Origin: Halomonas sp. M20
GTDB taxonomy: Bacteria; Pseudomonadota; Gammaproteobacteria; Pseudomonadales; Halomonadaceae
Direction: 5' to 3'
Assembly: GCF_020622265.1 (NCBI RefSeq)
Contig: NZ_JACNMQ010000003.1
Coordinates: forward strand, 62,001-126,000
Length of the DNA stretch: 64,000 nt
Position 1 is the first letter of the stretch, and the number at the start of each line of letters is the position of its first letter. The translations under genes were made by a program, and so were the position numbers. Below the pieces are notes generated by a model. It ran no database searches. It was not told where the DNA came from and worked only from the letters and a program-made list of their open reading frames with translations. Below, piece by piece: positions 17,988 through 30,372 of this stretch.

Positions 17988-19039
17988 CGAGCAAATCATC
18001 GACGCTGCACATTCGCCACGTCAACCTGGCCCGGGGCTTTCGCGGGGGCGAGCGTCAGACCGAGCTATTGATACGAGCGCTGGCCGACCAGGGTATTCAG
18101 CAAAGCCTGGTATGCCGCAGTGACTCCCCGCTACGCGGAGAACTTGCGGATCTCGATATAGCCTTGATTGCCGCCAATCACCAGCTGGCAGGCCATTTCT
18201 CGGGCAAGCGCGCGGACCTGGTGCACGCCCACGAGGCCAAGGCAGTGCATTGGGCCTATCTGCAGCGATGCCTGCGGGGCACGCCTTATCTGCTTACCCG
18301 GCGGGTGCCTCAGCCAATCAAGGACAAGCACTTCAATCGCATGACCTATCGTGGAGCTTCTTGCCTGGTTGCCATCTCATCGGTGATCGAGCGCCATCTA
18401 CGTGAGCAAGACTGGGGGCCGGTCACGCGTATACCCAGCGCCCTGGCGCTTCTTCCCAGTGACCCGGAGCGGGTCGAGGCACTGCGCAGACGGTTTGAAG
18501 GTCGGCGAATCCTGGGCCACATCGGCGCCCTGGTGGATCGTCACAAGGGCCAGCGCCTGCTGATCGACGCCGCCCGACGGCTACAGGCAAGTCATCCCGA
18601 TGTACTCTTCCTTTGCCTGGGCCGAGGTGAGGACGAAGCAGTGCTGAGGCGCGAGAGCGCCGATCTCGACAATCTGATATGGGAAGGTTTTCACGAGAAT
18701 GTCGGCGACTACCTGCAGGTAATGAATCTGTTCGCCTTCCCTTCCCGTAATGAGGGACTGGGATCGATTCTGCTGGACGTCATGGAGTATGGCGTTCCCA
18801 TCGTCGCCGCGAACGTGGACGGCATTCCCGATATCGTGATTCATGAACAAAGTGGCTTGCTAGTACCTGCAGAGGATGGCAAGGCACTGGCTGAGGCGAT
18901 CGCTCGTCTGCTCGACAACCCGAGCCTTGGCAAGCAGCTTGCCCGGGATGCACGGAGCCGTCTGAATGGTTTCACCCCTGAGGCCATGGCAAATGCCTAT
19001 CTAGTCCTTTATCGGCGTATTCATCAGGATAATATCTGA
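17981..19039 (+). CDS. Family 4 (GT-B) glycosyltransferase, LPS core
   Basis: A 352-residue GT-B transferase. The N-terminal domain starts H-I-R-H-V-N-L-A-R-G-F-R-G-G-E-R-Q-T, where G-G-E-R is the usual acceptor loop. The C-terminal domain has I-G-A-L-V-D-R-H-K-G-Q and F-P-S-R-N-E-G-L-G-S-I-L-L-D-V-M-E-Y-G-V-P-I-V-A, the E-x7-E donor motif of family 4. Overlap with the upstream GT2 gene indicates co-translation. It is likely an outer inner-core or O-linker step; donor sugar unknown. Confidence 0.8.
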   Translation: MVASKSSTLHIRHVNLARGFRGGERQTELLIRALADQGIQQSLVCRSDSPLRGELADLDIALIAANHQLAGHFSGKRADLVHAHEAKAVHWAYLQRCLRGTPYLLTRRVPQPIKDKHFNRMTYRGASCLVAISSVIERHLREQDWGPVTRIPSALALLPSDPERVEALRRRFEGRRILGHIGALVDRHKGQRLLIDAARRLQASHPDVLFLCLGRGEDEAVLRRESADLDNLIWEGFHENVGDYLQVMNLFAFPSRNEGLGSILLDVMEYGVPIVAANVDGIPDIVIHEQSGLLVPAEDGKALAEAIARLLDNPSLGKQLARDARSRLNGFTPEAMANAYLVLYRRIHQDNI

Positions 19040-19122
19040 CCTCCCTAGCTCCAGAAGAGATGACAGACAATCTCTGATCAGGCTTGTTAAGCTTCGCATA
19101 TCTGCGAAAGGATCCAACGGCA

Positions 19123-20709
19123 ATGCCGACTCGTACTTCTCTTGTTCGCTGGCTGGCGCTCGGCTTTCTCGGACTATGTCTGGGCTACGCCATTACCACC
19201 GTGCTGGCCCTCACTCATTTTCTATCCCTGGCAGTTCTGGCTGCCTGGCTGATACTGGCCTGGGGGTTTCGCTGGGGCGTACCACCGCAAGCGCGGCCGC
19301 CGGTCAAGGTCTGGCCCTGGTGCCTGCTACCCCTGGCGCTGTGGTGGCTGGCGATCTATGTGACCGATAGCTACGGCCGGGTGGATATCGGCGCCATCCT
19401 GTTCCATTTCCAGGCCGGTGTTGCCGAGCATGGCGGCACCGGTCGTATTCTGATTGCCATCCTGCACACCCTGGCGGGCATTCTGATGTTGATTGCCTTT
19501 ACCTGGCTGGTACGAGTCGACCATCGCTGGCGGCTACTCGAACGCATCCTGATGCTGTTTCTGCTGGCGTTCAATCCTTTACTCTTTGGCTTCTCCCGCC
19601 AGGGTGTAGCTATCGTGGCAGAGGACGGCGCCTGGCTCGACAGACGCTATATTCCTCCCGCCATCGAGGCATCGCCCACCTCGCCGCCCAATCTGATCAT
19701 TCTTTATCTGGAGAGCATCGAAGGCACTTATGCGGACAAGTCGTACTTCGGTGACATTTATACCGACCTTGACGCACTGGGTGAGCGCGGCCTGGTCTTC
19801 AAGGGGGTGCGTCAAAGCGAGAATACCGGCTGGACCATGGCGGGCATGATCGCGAGTCAATGCGGAACACCGCTGATGCCCGCTGGGCTGATCCACGACG
19901 ACCAGTTCGAACCACTCAAGCATGTGTTGCCCGGAGTGAACTGTCTGGGGGATCTGCTCTCGGCCCAGGGTTATCGCCAGCTCTACATGGCCGGCGCAAG
20001 CCTTGAATTCGCGGGCAAGGGACTATTCTACAAGGGACATGGCTTCGATCAGGTACTTGGGCGCCATCAACTCGAGCCGCGTCTGAATGACCCTGCCTAT
20101 CTCAATAGCTGGGGGCTGAACGATGACTCCTTGCTCGACATGGCCGTGGAAGAAGTGAGCGACCTGGCCCAAAAGCCCGGCCCTTTCACCTTCGTCACCC
20201 TGACCCTTTCAGGCCATCCGCCTTACGGTTATCCCACCAGAAGCTGCCTTGAGCGCCAGGGGGAGTTCGACGGCGTGGATATTCTTTATTCCGTGGAGTG
20301 CAGTGCTTGGTTGGCACGCCGATTCATCGAGCAACTGGAGTCACGCGGGCTGCTCGAGAACACTCTGGTCGTGGTGGCAAGCGACCATCTCTCCATGAAG
20401 AATTCCGCCTGGCTACAGCTGATCGCGGGACCGCGGGAGAATACACTGATCATGTTCGGCAATGGCCTGCCGCAAAAGGTGATTCATCGCGAGGCGACCA
20501 CCATGGATATTCTGCCGACTCTACTCGAGGCCATGGGCTTCACCATTCCTTCTCATCGGGCGGGGCTCGGAGCGTCGCTACTCTCCCCGGCTCAGACGCT
20601 GGTGGAGCGGCACGGTCTGGAGACGCTCGATACCCGTATGCTGGAAGAGCGCGAGCTGCAACTCAGGCTGTGGCAGGAAATCCAGGACAAGCCTGCCGCC
20701 AAGGACTGA
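19123..20709 (+). CDS. opgB: OpgB/MdoB-like phosphoglycerol transferase
   Basis: A 528-residue inner-membrane protein with about five hydrophobic segments in residues 8-170 and a periplasmic LtaS/sulfatase-type domain. The segments Y-L-E-S-I-E-G-T-Y, N-T-G-W-T-M-A-G-M-I-A-S-Q-C-G-T-P-L and V-V-A-S-D-H-L-S correspond to OpgB, which transfers phosphoglycerol from phosphatidylglycerol to periplasmic glucans. The threonine in T-M-A-G is the expected nucleophile. The ATG at 19123 was preferred over an upstream ATG at 19084 because of the AAAGGA ribosome site. In this LPS locus the acceptor might instead be core sugar. Confidence 0.8.
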   Translation: MPTRTSLVRWLALGFLGLCLGYAITTVLALTHFLSLAVLAAWLILAWGFRWGVPPQARPPVKVWPWCLLPLALWWLAIYVTDSYGRVDIGAILFHFQAGVAEHGGTGRILIAILHTLAGILMLIAFTWLVRVDHRWRLLERILMLFLLAFNPLLFGFSRQGVAIVAEDGAWLDRRYIPPAIEASPTSPPNLIILYLESIEGTYADKSYFGDIYTDLDALGERGLVFKGVRQSENTGWTMAGMIASQCGTPLMPAGLIHDDQFEPLKHVLPGVNCLGDLLSAQGYRQLYMAGASLEFAGKGLFYKGHGFDQVLGRHQLEPRLNDPAYLNSWGLNDDSLLDMAVEEVSDLAQKPGPFTFVTLTLSGHPPYGYPTRSCLERQGEFDGVDILYSVECSAWLARRFIEQLESRGLLENTLVVVASDHLSMKNSAWLQLIAGPRENTLIMFGNGLPQKVIHREATTMDILPTLLEAMGFTIPSHRAGLGASLLSPAQTLVERHGLETLDTRMLEERELQLRLWQEIQDKPAAKD

Positions 20710-20728
20710 ACAGGCCCACGTCATCGCC

Positions 20729-21772
20729 TCATGCTCCCTGCATCGTCTCATTCAGCTCGATTCCCCGCAGCAGACGCTCGGGTGAGATCAGCTGCAGGCA
20801 ATGGGTATGTCCCAGCGGACACTCGCGTTTGAAGCAGGGCGAGCAGGTGAGCGCCAGGGTGTGAATGCTGGCATTGCCCGTCAGCGGCGGCGTATAGCGC
20901 GGCGTGGATGAGCCATAAACCGCTTGCACATGGGTACCCACCGCTGCCGCCACATGCATCAGCCCTGAGTCGTTGGTCACCACCTGACGGCAGTCCGCTA
21001 GCAGGTCCACCGCATCCACCAGCTGCGTCTTGCCGCAGAGATTGTGGGCATGAGCAAGACCCTCGGTAATCGTCTCCCCGGCGGCCACATCCTTGGGGCC
21101 GCCCAGCACACGAATCGCATAGCCATCACTCACCAACTGTTCCGCCAGATGCCGAAAATGCGCAAGCGGCCACTGCTTGGCGGGGCCGTATTCCGCACCG
21201 GGCATCATGCCGATGGCGGGCCGTTCGCTTAGCTCATGGGTCGACTTCAGCGTTGCCAGATTGGCGCTGCTCGTTTCGAGACGAGGCATGGGGATGGCAA
21301 AATCACCCTTGCGTGTTTCCGCCTCCGGCAGCCCCAGGGAGACGAAGCGCTTGACGGTTTGATCGAGCACCGTCTTGTCCAGTTTGCGGCGCTGGGTGAG
21401 CAGCACCAGGCGCTGCTCACCGGTGAAGCCGGTGCGCTTGGGTATGCGCGCCAGAAAAGGCACCAGCGCCGATTTCCAGGAGCGTGGCAGTACGATGGCG
21501 TGATCGAAGCGCCCCTCGAGGTTGCGAGCCACCTGACGCCGAACGCCCCATCCGAACTGCCCATGTTTTACGTCCAGGGCGATTGCCTCATCGACCTCGG
21601 CCATGCGTGCCAGAATCGGCTGTGACCAGACAGGGGCCAGCACCCCAATGTGGCAACCCGGATGACGCGCCTTGAGCGTCTTGAATAGGCTCTGGGCCAT
21701 GACCATATCGCCGACCCAGGAAGGTCCCACCACCAGAATACGCTCACCGTTTGGCTGTTTCGAATCAGCCAT
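20729..21772 (-). CDS. waaF: ADP-heptose:LPS heptosyltransferase II
   Basis: A 347-residue GT9 enzyme adding the second heptose of the inner core. It has [16 protein letters not shown] at the N-terminus, [14 protein letters not shown] in the middle and [15 protein letters not shown] in the donor site. The C-terminal [17 protein letters not shown] cysteine cluster is typical of WaaF. It overlaps hldD by 8 bases, so hldD-waaF is a minus-strand operon convergent with the opgB operon. Confidence 0.95.
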   Translation of the reverse strand: MADSKQPNGERILVVGPSWVGDMVMAQSLFKTLKARHPGCHIGVLAPVWSQPILARMAEVDEAIALDVKHGQFGWGVRRQVARNLEGRFDHAIVLPRSWKSALVPFLARIPKRTGFTGEQRLVLLTQRRKLDKTVLDQTVKRFVSLGLPEAETRKGDFAIPMPRLETSSANLATLKSTHELSERPAIGMMPGAEYGPAKQWPLAHFRHLAEQLVSDGYAIRVLGGPKDVAAGETITEGLAHAHNLCGKTQLVDAVDLLADCRQVVTNDSGLMHVAAAVGTHVQAVYGSSTPRYTPPLTGNASIHTLALTCSPCFKRECPLGHTHCLQLISPERLLRGIELNETMQGA

Positions 21773-22739
21773 TCAGCCATTCCAGGTAGGCGCCCACCCC
21801 TTCCGCCACGGTCTTGAACTCGGCGTCGTAACCCACTTCCCGCAAGCGCGAAATATCCGCCCGAGTGTAGCTTTGGTAGCGGCCCTTGAGTTCCTCCGGG
21901 AAATCGATGTACTCGATCTGGCCCTTGATCCCCTGGGTGCGGTCGTAATAAGCAATCACACTGTCGGCGATGGCCTTGAACGGCTCGGCCCGGCCGGTGC
22001 CCAGGTTGAAGATGCCCGAGTGCTCCGGATGATCGAGAAACCAGAGATTGACCGCGACCGCATCGCCTACGTAGACGAAATCTCGGCTCTGCATACCGGC
22101 ATCGAATCCGTCCCAGGCACCGAATAGACGCGGATTCTGCCCTTGCCCCACCTGGGTGTGGTGGTGATAGGCGACGCTTGCCATCTTGCCCTTGTGCTGT
22201 TCCCGAGGGCCGTAGACGTTGAAGTAGCGAAAGCCCACCACCTGGCTGGTCAGGTGATGCCAGTGCTGGCGTACATACTGATCGAAGAGCAGTTTGGAGT
22301 AGCCGTAGACATTGAGGGGCTTTTCGTACTCCGGCGCTTCGAAAAAGACATCGCTACCGCCATAGGTGGCTGCGGATGAGGCATAGAGCAGTGGAATGCC
22401 GCGCCGCTGGCATAGGTGAAACAGCACCTTGGAGTACTCGAAGTTGTTTTCGAGCATGAACTTGCCGTCCCACTCCGTGGTGTCGGAACAGGCACCTTCG
22501 TGAAAGATTGCCTCGATGGGCGGTAGGCGTTCGCTGGTATCGCCACGCAATTCCCCCTTGGCCCGACGCAGGAACTCATGCTTATCCAGATAGTCCCCCA
22601 AACTGCAGTCGGCCAGGTTGACGAACTTGGTGCCATCGGTCAGGTCGTCGACCACCAACACATCCTGGTGACCTCTCGCATTGAGCGCCTTGACCAGATT
22701 GGCGCCAATGAAACCGGCACCGCCTGTCACTACGATCAT
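21765..22739 (-). CDS. hldD: ADP-L-glycero-D-manno-heptose 6-epimerase
   Basis: A 324-residue short-chain dehydrogenase/epimerase, the last step of ADP-heptose synthesis. The NADP motif [11 protein letters not shown] and the catalytic Y-G-Y-S-K are visible, along with [12 protein letters not shown]. The ATG at 22739 places the NADP motif at the N-terminus as in the family; the frame is open 14 codons further upstream. It is divergent from glyQ with about 130 bases between starts. Confidence 0.95.
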   Translation of the reverse strand: MIVVTGGAGFIGANLVKALNARGHQDVLVVDDLTDGTKFVNLADCSLGDYLDKHEFLRRAKGELRGDTSERLPPIEAIFHEGACSDTTEWDGKFMLENNFEYSKVLFHLCQRRGIPLLYASSAATYGGSDVFFEAPEYEKPLNVYGYSKLLFDQYVRQHWHHLTSQVVGFRYFNVYGPREQHKGKMASVAYHHHTQVGQGQNPRLFGAWDGFDAGMQSRDFVYVGDAVAVNLWFLDHPEHSGIFNLGTGRAEPFKAIADSVIAYYDRTQGIKGQIEYIDFPEELKGRYQSYTRADISRLREVGYDAEFKTVAEGVGAYLEWLNG

Positions 22740-22867
22740 GGTTCGCCCTCTTTGTCCTGTTTTGCTCTTGTTTGTCGCCAAGCCATTTCGGCGTCGCGGC
22801 TATAACCCCTAGGCTGCTGATTGTATACTTGACGGCTCATGAATTCATGGCCAATGGTGCTTCACCA

Positions 22868-23830
22868 ATGACACAGTCGCCCTCCGACGTGCAAACCTTT
22901 CAGGGCCTGATTCTCGCCCTGCAGCAGTACTGGGCCGAGCAAGGCTGCGTGATCCTGCAGCCACTGGATATGGAAGTCGGTGCCGGCACCTTTCATCCGG
23001 CAACCTTCCTGCGCTCCATCGGTCCCGAGAACTGGAACGCCGCTTATGTTCAGCCTTCAAGGCGCCCCACCGACGGCCGCTATGGCGAAAACCCCAATCG
23101 CTTGCAGCATTACTATCAGTTTCAAGTCGTCATGAAGCCCTCCCCGGAAGACTTTCAGGAACGTTACCTGGGCTCCCTGAAGCGGCTGGGCCTCGATCCA
23201 CTGACTCACGACATCCGTTTCGTCGAGGACAACTGGGAATCGCCGACCCTGGGCGCCTGGGGGTTGGGTTGGGAAATCTGGCTCAACGGCATGGAAGTCA
23301 CTCAGTTCACCTACTTCCAGCAGGCCGGCGGACTCGAATGCTACCCGGTGACCGGCGAGTTGACCTACGGCCTGGAGCGCATCGCCATGTATCTTCAGGA
23401 CGTCGATAGCGTCTACGACCTGGTATGGGCCATCGCGCCGGATGGTACTCGGGTCAGCTACGGCGACGTCTATCTGCAAAACGAGCGCGAGCAGTCCACC
23501 TACAACTTCGAACACGCCAATGTCGACGCCCTGTTTGCCCAGTTCGATCATCTCGAAGGTGAGTGCGGCAAGCTGCTCGAGGCCGGACTGCCCCTCCCCG
23601 CCTACGAGATGGTGCTCAAGGCATCACACACTTTCAATCTGCTCGATGCGCGCCACGCGATCTCGGTCACCGAGCGTCAGCGCTATATCTTGCGGGTCCG
23701 CGCCCTGGCCCGGGATGTCGCCCAGGCGTATTACCAATCCCGCAAGATGGCTGGCTTCCCCATGGCCAGTGATGCTTTGCGTCGGGAGTTATTGGCCGAA
23801 GAACCGCTTACCGAAAAGGGAGATGTGTGA
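22868..23830 (+). CDS. glyQ: Glycyl-tRNA synthetase alpha subunit
   Basis: A 320-residue class II synthetase catalytic subunit. [17 protein letters not shown] opens the protein; [19 protein letters not shown] is a well-known motif, and G-G-L-E-C lies in the active site. The start [10 protein letters not shown] matches relatives better than the upstream in-frame ATG at 22847. It forms the alpha2beta2 enzyme with GlyS, whose start follows 2 bases after this stop. Confidence 0.96.
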   Translation: MTQSPSDVQTFQGLILALQQYWAEQGCVILQPLDMEVGAGTFHPATFLRSIGPENWNAAYVQPSRRPTDGRYGENPNRLQHYYQFQVVMKPSPEDFQERYLGSLKRLGLDPLTHDIRFVEDNWESPTLGAWGLGWEIWLNGMEVTQFTYFQQAGGLECYPVTGELTYGLERIAMYLQDVDSVYDLVWAIAPDGTRVSYGDVYLQNEREQSTYNFEHANVDALFAQFDHLEGECGKLLEAGLPLPAYEMVLKASHTFNLLDARHAISVTERQRYILRVRALARDVAQAYYQSRKMAGFPMASDALRRELLAEEPLTEKGDV

Positions 23831-23832
23831 GG

Positions 23833-25902
23833 ATGGCTTCCAATACCCTACTTGTCGAATTAGGTGTCGAGGAGCTTCCTCCAGGTGCCATCGATGCGCT
23901 GTCGGATGCGTTCGCCGCAAACATCGCCGAAGGCCTACGTGAGGCAGAGGTTGGCTTCGATCAGGTACACGCCTATGCAACCCCCCGCCGCCTGGCAGTA
24001 CAGATAAGCGCTCTTGAAGACAGGCAGCCGGATCGAGAAATCGAGCGTCGTGGCCCGGCGCTTGGCGCCGCCTTCAAGGAGGGCGAACCGACCAAGGCCG
24101 CAGTGGGATTTGCTCGCTCCTGCGGTGTCGAGGTCGATCAGCTGATACAGCTTGAAACCGATAAAGGCACTTGGCTCGGCTATCGTTTCACCCAAAATGG
24201 CGAAACGGTTGATGCACTCCTCCCGGAAATTATAGCCAAGGCCGTCGCCGCCCTGCCGGTGCCCAAGTACATGCGCTGGGGCGCTTCGCGAATCGAATTC
24301 TCCCGACCGGTTCATTGGCTGGTCGTACTCTATGGCCGCGATGTCGTCGAAACTCGCGTGCTTGGCCTTGATGCTGGACGCGACACCCGTGGCCATCGCT
24401 TTCATGCTCCGGAGCCAATCGCATTGGCCCATGCGGAGGACTACCTGAGCGCTCTGGAAGGCGCCTACGTGCTTGCGAACCGGGAGCACCGGCGAGAGCG
24501 CATTCGCAGCCAAGTGCTTGCACAGGCAGAAACCCTGAACGCCACAGCGGTCATTGACGAGACATTGCTTGTCGAGGTCAGCGGTCTGGTGGAATGGCCC
24601 GTGGCCCTGGCAGGGAGCTTCGATGCGCGGTTTCTCGAGGTGCCCGCGGAATGCCTCGTGTCATCGATGAAGGCCAACCAGAAATATTTTCACCTGCTGG
24701 ATGACGCCGGCAAGCTCAAGCCGGCGTTCATCACTATTGCCAATATCGATAGCCGCGATCCGCGTCAGGTCATCGAAGGTAACGAAAAAGTCATTCGCCC
24801 CCGCCTGGCGGATGCCGTCTTCTTCTATGAAGCCGATCTCGGCCGTAGCCTTGCTTCCCGTCGGGATGGTTTGGCAGACGTGACTTTTCAGCATCAGCTT
24901 GGATCACTGGCGGACAAGAGCGATCGCAACGAGGCGCTGGCTAGAACTATCGCCGAGCGCATCGGTGGTAACAGCGAGCATGCCGGGCGTGCCGCCCAGC
25001 TGGCCAAGTGCGATCTCGTCACGGAGATGGTGCTGGAATTCCCCGAGTTGCAGGGCATCATGGGCTATTACTATGCCCAGCATGATGGCGAACCTGATGC
25101 GGTCGCCCAGGCGCTGCAGGAGCAGTACCTGCCCCGCTTTGCCAGCGATCAAATACCGCAGACGGCCACCGGCCAGGCACTGGCCCTGGCGGATCGTCTG
25201 GACACGCTGATCGGCATCTTCGGCATCGGCCAACGCCCTAGCGGCACCAAGGACCCCTTTGCCCTACGTCGTGCTGCCATCGGCGTACTCAACATTCTGG
25301 TCAAGGCTGAACTCGATCTCGACCTGCGCGTACTGCTCGAACAGGCTGCGACACAATATCAGGCACTACCGCAAGCCGAGGGTGTGGTCGAGGACGTGCT
25401 CGATTATATGCTCGATCGTTTCCGGGCCTGGGCCCAGGAGGAAGGTATTGCCGTAGAGGTCTATCTGGCGGTACGCGCTCGCCCTGTCACTCGACCTCTG
25501 GACTTTGCCCGTCGAATGCGAGCCGTACAAGCCTTCAGCCAGCGTGAAGAAGCCACGGCGCTTGCAGCGGCTAACAAGCGCGTCACTAACATTCTTACCA
25601 AGCAAGGCCATGACCAGGAAAGCGTAGTGCCGGTCGATTCACGGCTGCTTCAGGAACCTGCGGAGCAGGCACTGGAAAAGGCCCTGGAAGAGCGTCGCGA
25701 ATTGACGGCTCCGCTGCTTGCCGAGGCTCGCTACCGTGAAGCGCTGGATGCCTTGGCTGCGCTTAGGGAACCTGTCGACACCTTCTTCGATGAGGTCATG
25801 GTCATGACGGAGAATGAGGCTGTCCGCAGCAATCGGCTGGTCTTGCTGGCTAAACTGCAAGGACTGTTTCTCGAAGTGGCGGATATCGGTCAGCTTCAAT
25901 AA
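23833..25902 (+). CDS. glyS: Glycyl-tRNA synthetase beta subunit
   Basis: A 689-residue tRNA-binding subunit, the same length as in E. coli. It begins with L-L-V-E-L-G-V-E-E-L-P-P, characteristic of GlyS, and contains H-R-F-H-A-P, an HD-like region and a C-terminal anticodon-binding domain (about 580-689). The ATG at 23833 has a GAGG site within the overlapping glyQ end. A strong terminator follows 35 bases after the stop. Confidence 0.96.
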   Translation: MASNTLLVELGVEELPPGAIDALSDAFAANIAEGLREAEVGFDQVHAYATPRRLAVQISALEDRQPDREIERRGPALGAAFKEGEPTKAAVGFARSCGVEVDQLIQLETDKGTWLGYRFTQNGETVDALLPEIIAKAVAALPVPKYMRWGASRIEFSRPVHWLVVLYGRDVVETRVLGLDAGRDTRGHRFHAPEPIALAHAEDYLSALEGAYVLANREHRRERIRSQVLAQAETLNATAVIDETLLVEVSGLVEWPVALAGSFDARFLEVPAECLVSSMKANQKYFHLLDDAGKLKPAFITIANIDSRDPRQVIEGNEKVIRPRLADAVFFYEADLGRSLASRRDGLADVTFQHQLGSLADKSDRNEALARTIAERIGGNSEHAGRAAQLAKCDLVTEMVLEFPELQGIMGYYYAQHDGEPDAVAQALQEQYLPRFASDQIPQTATGQALALADRLDTLIGIFGIGQRPSGTKDPFALRRAAIGVLNILVKAELDLDLRVLLEQAATQYQALPQAEGVVEDVLDYMLDRFRAWAQEEGIAVEVYLAVRARPVTRPLDFARRMRAVQAFSQREEATALAAANKRVTNILTKQGHDQESVVPVDSRLLQEPAEQALEKALEERRELTAPLLAEARYREALDALAALREPVDTFFDEVMVMTENEAVRSNRLVLLAKLQGLFLEVADIGQLQ

Positions 25903-25937
25903 CCCGATTGACAGAAACGACAGCTTTTTAGGCATGA

Positions 25938-25967
25938 GGGTCAGCAACCGCGCTGGCCCTTTTTTAT
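25938..25967 (+). terminator. Rho-independent terminator after glyS
   Basis: GGGTCAGC at 25938-25945 pairs with GCTGGCCC over 8 positions (one G-T pair) around a 6-base loop and is followed by TTTTTTATT. It ends the glyQ-glyS transcript before the first parS site. Confidence 0.88.
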
Positions 25968-25980
25968 TGCGTCTCCAAAT

Positions 25981-26012
25981 CCGTTGCATGTTTCACGTGA
26001 AACATGCAACGG
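25981..26012. other. parS partition site 1
   Basis: The core TGTTTCACGTGAAACA at 25989-26004 is a perfect match to the ParB-binding consensus. It lies at the centre of a perfect 32-bp palindrome covering the listed span. It is intergenic, between the glyS terminator and the potassium-channel-like gene. Confidence 0.95.
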
Positions 26013-26117
26013 AGGTTTCCTCAATCCATGCTAACGCGCAAATCGTAAAATCAAGTTATTCTTTATCGACAACCTTAAACTAAAATTCGGCATCCCTAAT
26101 ACAACAAGGAAGTTAAT

Positions 26118-27134
26118 ATGATAGGAAACCATTTGCTTGGAATCATCGGCTTTATACTAATTGCACTGGCAACCTACGACGCCATTCAAACCACCCTTTC
26201 CGCATCGAATTCAGGACCACTAACCAATCGCTTCATCAACTGTATCGGAGAAATTTTTCTCACGATTCATCGTCGCCGAAAAAGCCATGCCATGCTTAAC
26301 GCCTTAGGCCCGTGGATTACGGTTTTGCTCATTATCCTTTGGGTGAGCCTTGCCTGGCTTGGTTGGTTCCTGCTCTTTTGCAGCGTTCCCTATGCAGTCG
26401 TCAACTCTACAACCATGATGATGGCAACAGCTCTGGAGCGCTTCTATTTCATCGGCTATACGATTTCAACACTGGGCTATGGCGACTATGTGCCCGGCGA
26501 TAACTTCTGGCGCTTTCTGTCCGCTCTAGCTGCAGCCAATGGATTGTTTCTATTCACCTTGGCGGTTACTTATATTGTCCCGGTTGTATCGGCCACGGTA
26601 CAAAAGCGCCAATGCGCTTTATCTATCAGTGCCCTAGGCCATAGTCCACTGCATATCATTAAAACCACGCATCATGGAGAGAGCTTTCCGGGATTGGCGA
26701 ATCAACTCGTTTCTTTGCAAGGCTCGATTACCACATTGGGGCAGCAGCATTTAGCGTATCCAATATTGCATTATTACCATAGCCGGCACTCTATAAGTGC
26801 GCTACCCGTTGCTCTTGCAAGGCTCTATCAGGCGTTGCTAATCATCGAATATGCCTGCCCACGATTGGACCCGGCAACTCGATTGCAAATTTCCCTTACC
26901 CTGGATTCGATCCATCAGTTTCTAGATACACTCCACACAGCGTTTATTTATCCTTCGCAGCATGAGCCCTCTTTACCTGATCTCCTGCCCTATGCAGAGC
27001 TTCCCTGCTTTGATAAAACTGCTGAAAAAATTCATGATCATCTCAGCAGCCAGTCTCGACAAAAGCTACTGCTTTGCTATAACTACAAGGATGGTTGGGA
27101 TTGGGAAGATGTATGGAACTCCAAGGATACTTGA
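26118..27134 (+). CDS. Two-helix potassium-channel-like membrane protein
   Basis: A 338-residue protein with an N-terminal hydrophobic helix (6-26), further membrane helices (about 63-92 and 135-160) and the K+ selectivity sequence T-L-G-Y-G-D between the last two, at about residues 117-122. This is the pore arrangement of the two-transmembrane ion channel family (Ion_trans_2). The C-terminal 170 residues are soluble, helical and unlike RCK domains; I do not recognise them. The gene lies between glyS and gmhB, where Pseudomonas has an acyltransferase gene, and its base composition is lower in GC than its neighbours, suggesting acquisition. In a halophile, a potassium channel would fit osmoadaptation (inference). 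Confidence 0.78.
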   Translation: MIGNHLLGIIGFILIALATYDAIQTTLSASNSGPLTNRFINCIGEIFLTIHRRRKSHAMLNALGPWITVLLIILWVSLAWLGWFLLFCSVPYAVVNSTTMMMATALERFYFIGYTISTLGYGDYVPGDNFWRFLSALAAANGLFLFTLAVTYIVPVVSATVQKRQCALSISALGHSPLHIIKTTHHGESFPGLANQLVSLQGSITTLGQQHLAYPILHYYHSRHSISALPVALARLYQALLIIEYACPRLDPATRLQISLTLDSIHQFLDTLHTAFIYPSQHEPSLPDLLPYAELPCFDKTAEKIHDHLSSQSRQKLLLCYNYKDGWDWEDVWNSKDT

Positions 27135-27184
27135 ACCCTCCTTACCCATCCCCTTTCTTTGGCAATTACTGAAGTATAGTTGGA

Positions 27185-27210
27185 CTCGGTGTTTCACGTG
27201 AAACACCGAG
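27185..27210. other. parS partition site 2
   Basis: The core TGTTTCACGTGAAACA at 27190-27205 matches the consensus perfectly and is extended to a 26-bp palindrome. It is intergenic, between the channel gene and gmhB. Confidence 0.95.
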
Positions 27211-27250
27211 CCAGTATATTTTCCCTTCCCGACCATAGAATGCATCGCTT

Positions 27251-27805
27251 ATGCCCACTGCTGATACAAAAAAATTGATCATCCTGGATCGAGACGGCGT
27301 AATAAACGAAGACTCTGACTGCTACATCAAGTCCTTGGAAGAGTGGAAGCCTTACCCTAAGGCAATTGACGCCATTGCACGCCTGACCAAACAAGGCTGG
27401 ACGATTGCCATAGCGACGAACCAGTCCGGCATTGCCAGGGGCTACTTTACCGAACACACTCTTTCACAAATACATGAAGCAATGCGTTGTCAGGTTGAAT
27501 CCGCTGGAGGTCATATTGCACAAATAGCCTATTGTCCACATGGGCCACAGGACGGGTGCAGTTGTCGTAAGCCACAACCCGGTTTACTCGAACAAATTCG
27601 CTGCTCACTAGGCATGGAAAACCTTCATGCTGCCTGGCTGGTAGGGGATAGCTTACGCGATATACAGGCAGGTGCCGCAATGGGATGCCAATTAGTGTTG
27701 GTACGCACCGGTAAGGGCATGATCGCTCAGGAAAAAGAGCTACCTACTGGTACACAGGTGTATGATGACCTGGAAAAGTTTGCTAACTTTTTACTTTCCG
27801 CATGA
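27251..27805 (+). CDS. gmhB: D-glycero-beta-D-manno-heptose-1,7-bisphosphate 7-phosphatase
   Basis: A 184-residue HAD phosphatase of ADP-heptose synthesis. The HAD nucleophile motif is I-L-D-R-D-G-V-I-N-E-D; A-T-N-Q-S-G-I-A-R-G-Y-F is the second motif; a zinc-binding C-P-H-G-P-Q-D-G-C-S-C-R-K-P segment is typical of GmhB, as is G-D-S-L-R-D-I-Q-A-G. It completes the heptose pathway whose other genes (hldE, hldD) lie in the LPS locus. A terminator follows; gyrB converges from the other side. Confidence 0.92.
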   Translation: MPTADTKKLIILDRDGVINEDSDCYIKSLEEWKPYPKAIDAIARLTKQGWTIAIATNQSGIARGYFTEHTLSQIHEAMRCQVESAGGHIAQIAYCPHGPQDGCSCRKPQPGLLEQIRCSLGMENLHAAWLVGDSLRDIQAGAAMGCQLVLVRTGKGMIAQEKELPTGTQVYDDLEKFANFLLSA

Positions 27806-27837
27806 TTCGCTTTGCACATGCAGATTTAACTTTTAAA

Positions 27838-27870
27838 AAAACCCGGCCTGTAGAGGCCGGGTTCTTGTTT
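27838..27870 (+). terminator. Terminator after gmhB
   Basis: AACCCGGCCT and AGGCCGGGTT pair perfectly over 10 bp around a GTAG loop, then TCTTGTTTGT follows on the plus strand; the minus-strand side is preceded by A-runs, so it may also stop the convergent gyrB transcript. Confidence 0.85.
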
Positions 27871-27912
27871 GTACACAAAGTTCAAGATACGACAATCTTT
27901 TATGAATCGTGA

Positions 27913-27928
27913 TGTTTCACGTGAAACG
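27913..27928. other. parS-like site 3 (one mismatch)
   Basis: TGTTTCACGTGAAACG differs from the consensus only in the last base. It lies immediately beyond the 3' end of gyrB. Confidence 0.8.
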
Positions 27929-30352
<2,424 letters not shown>

Positions 30353-30372
30353 CTACTCCACTTGGATACAAT

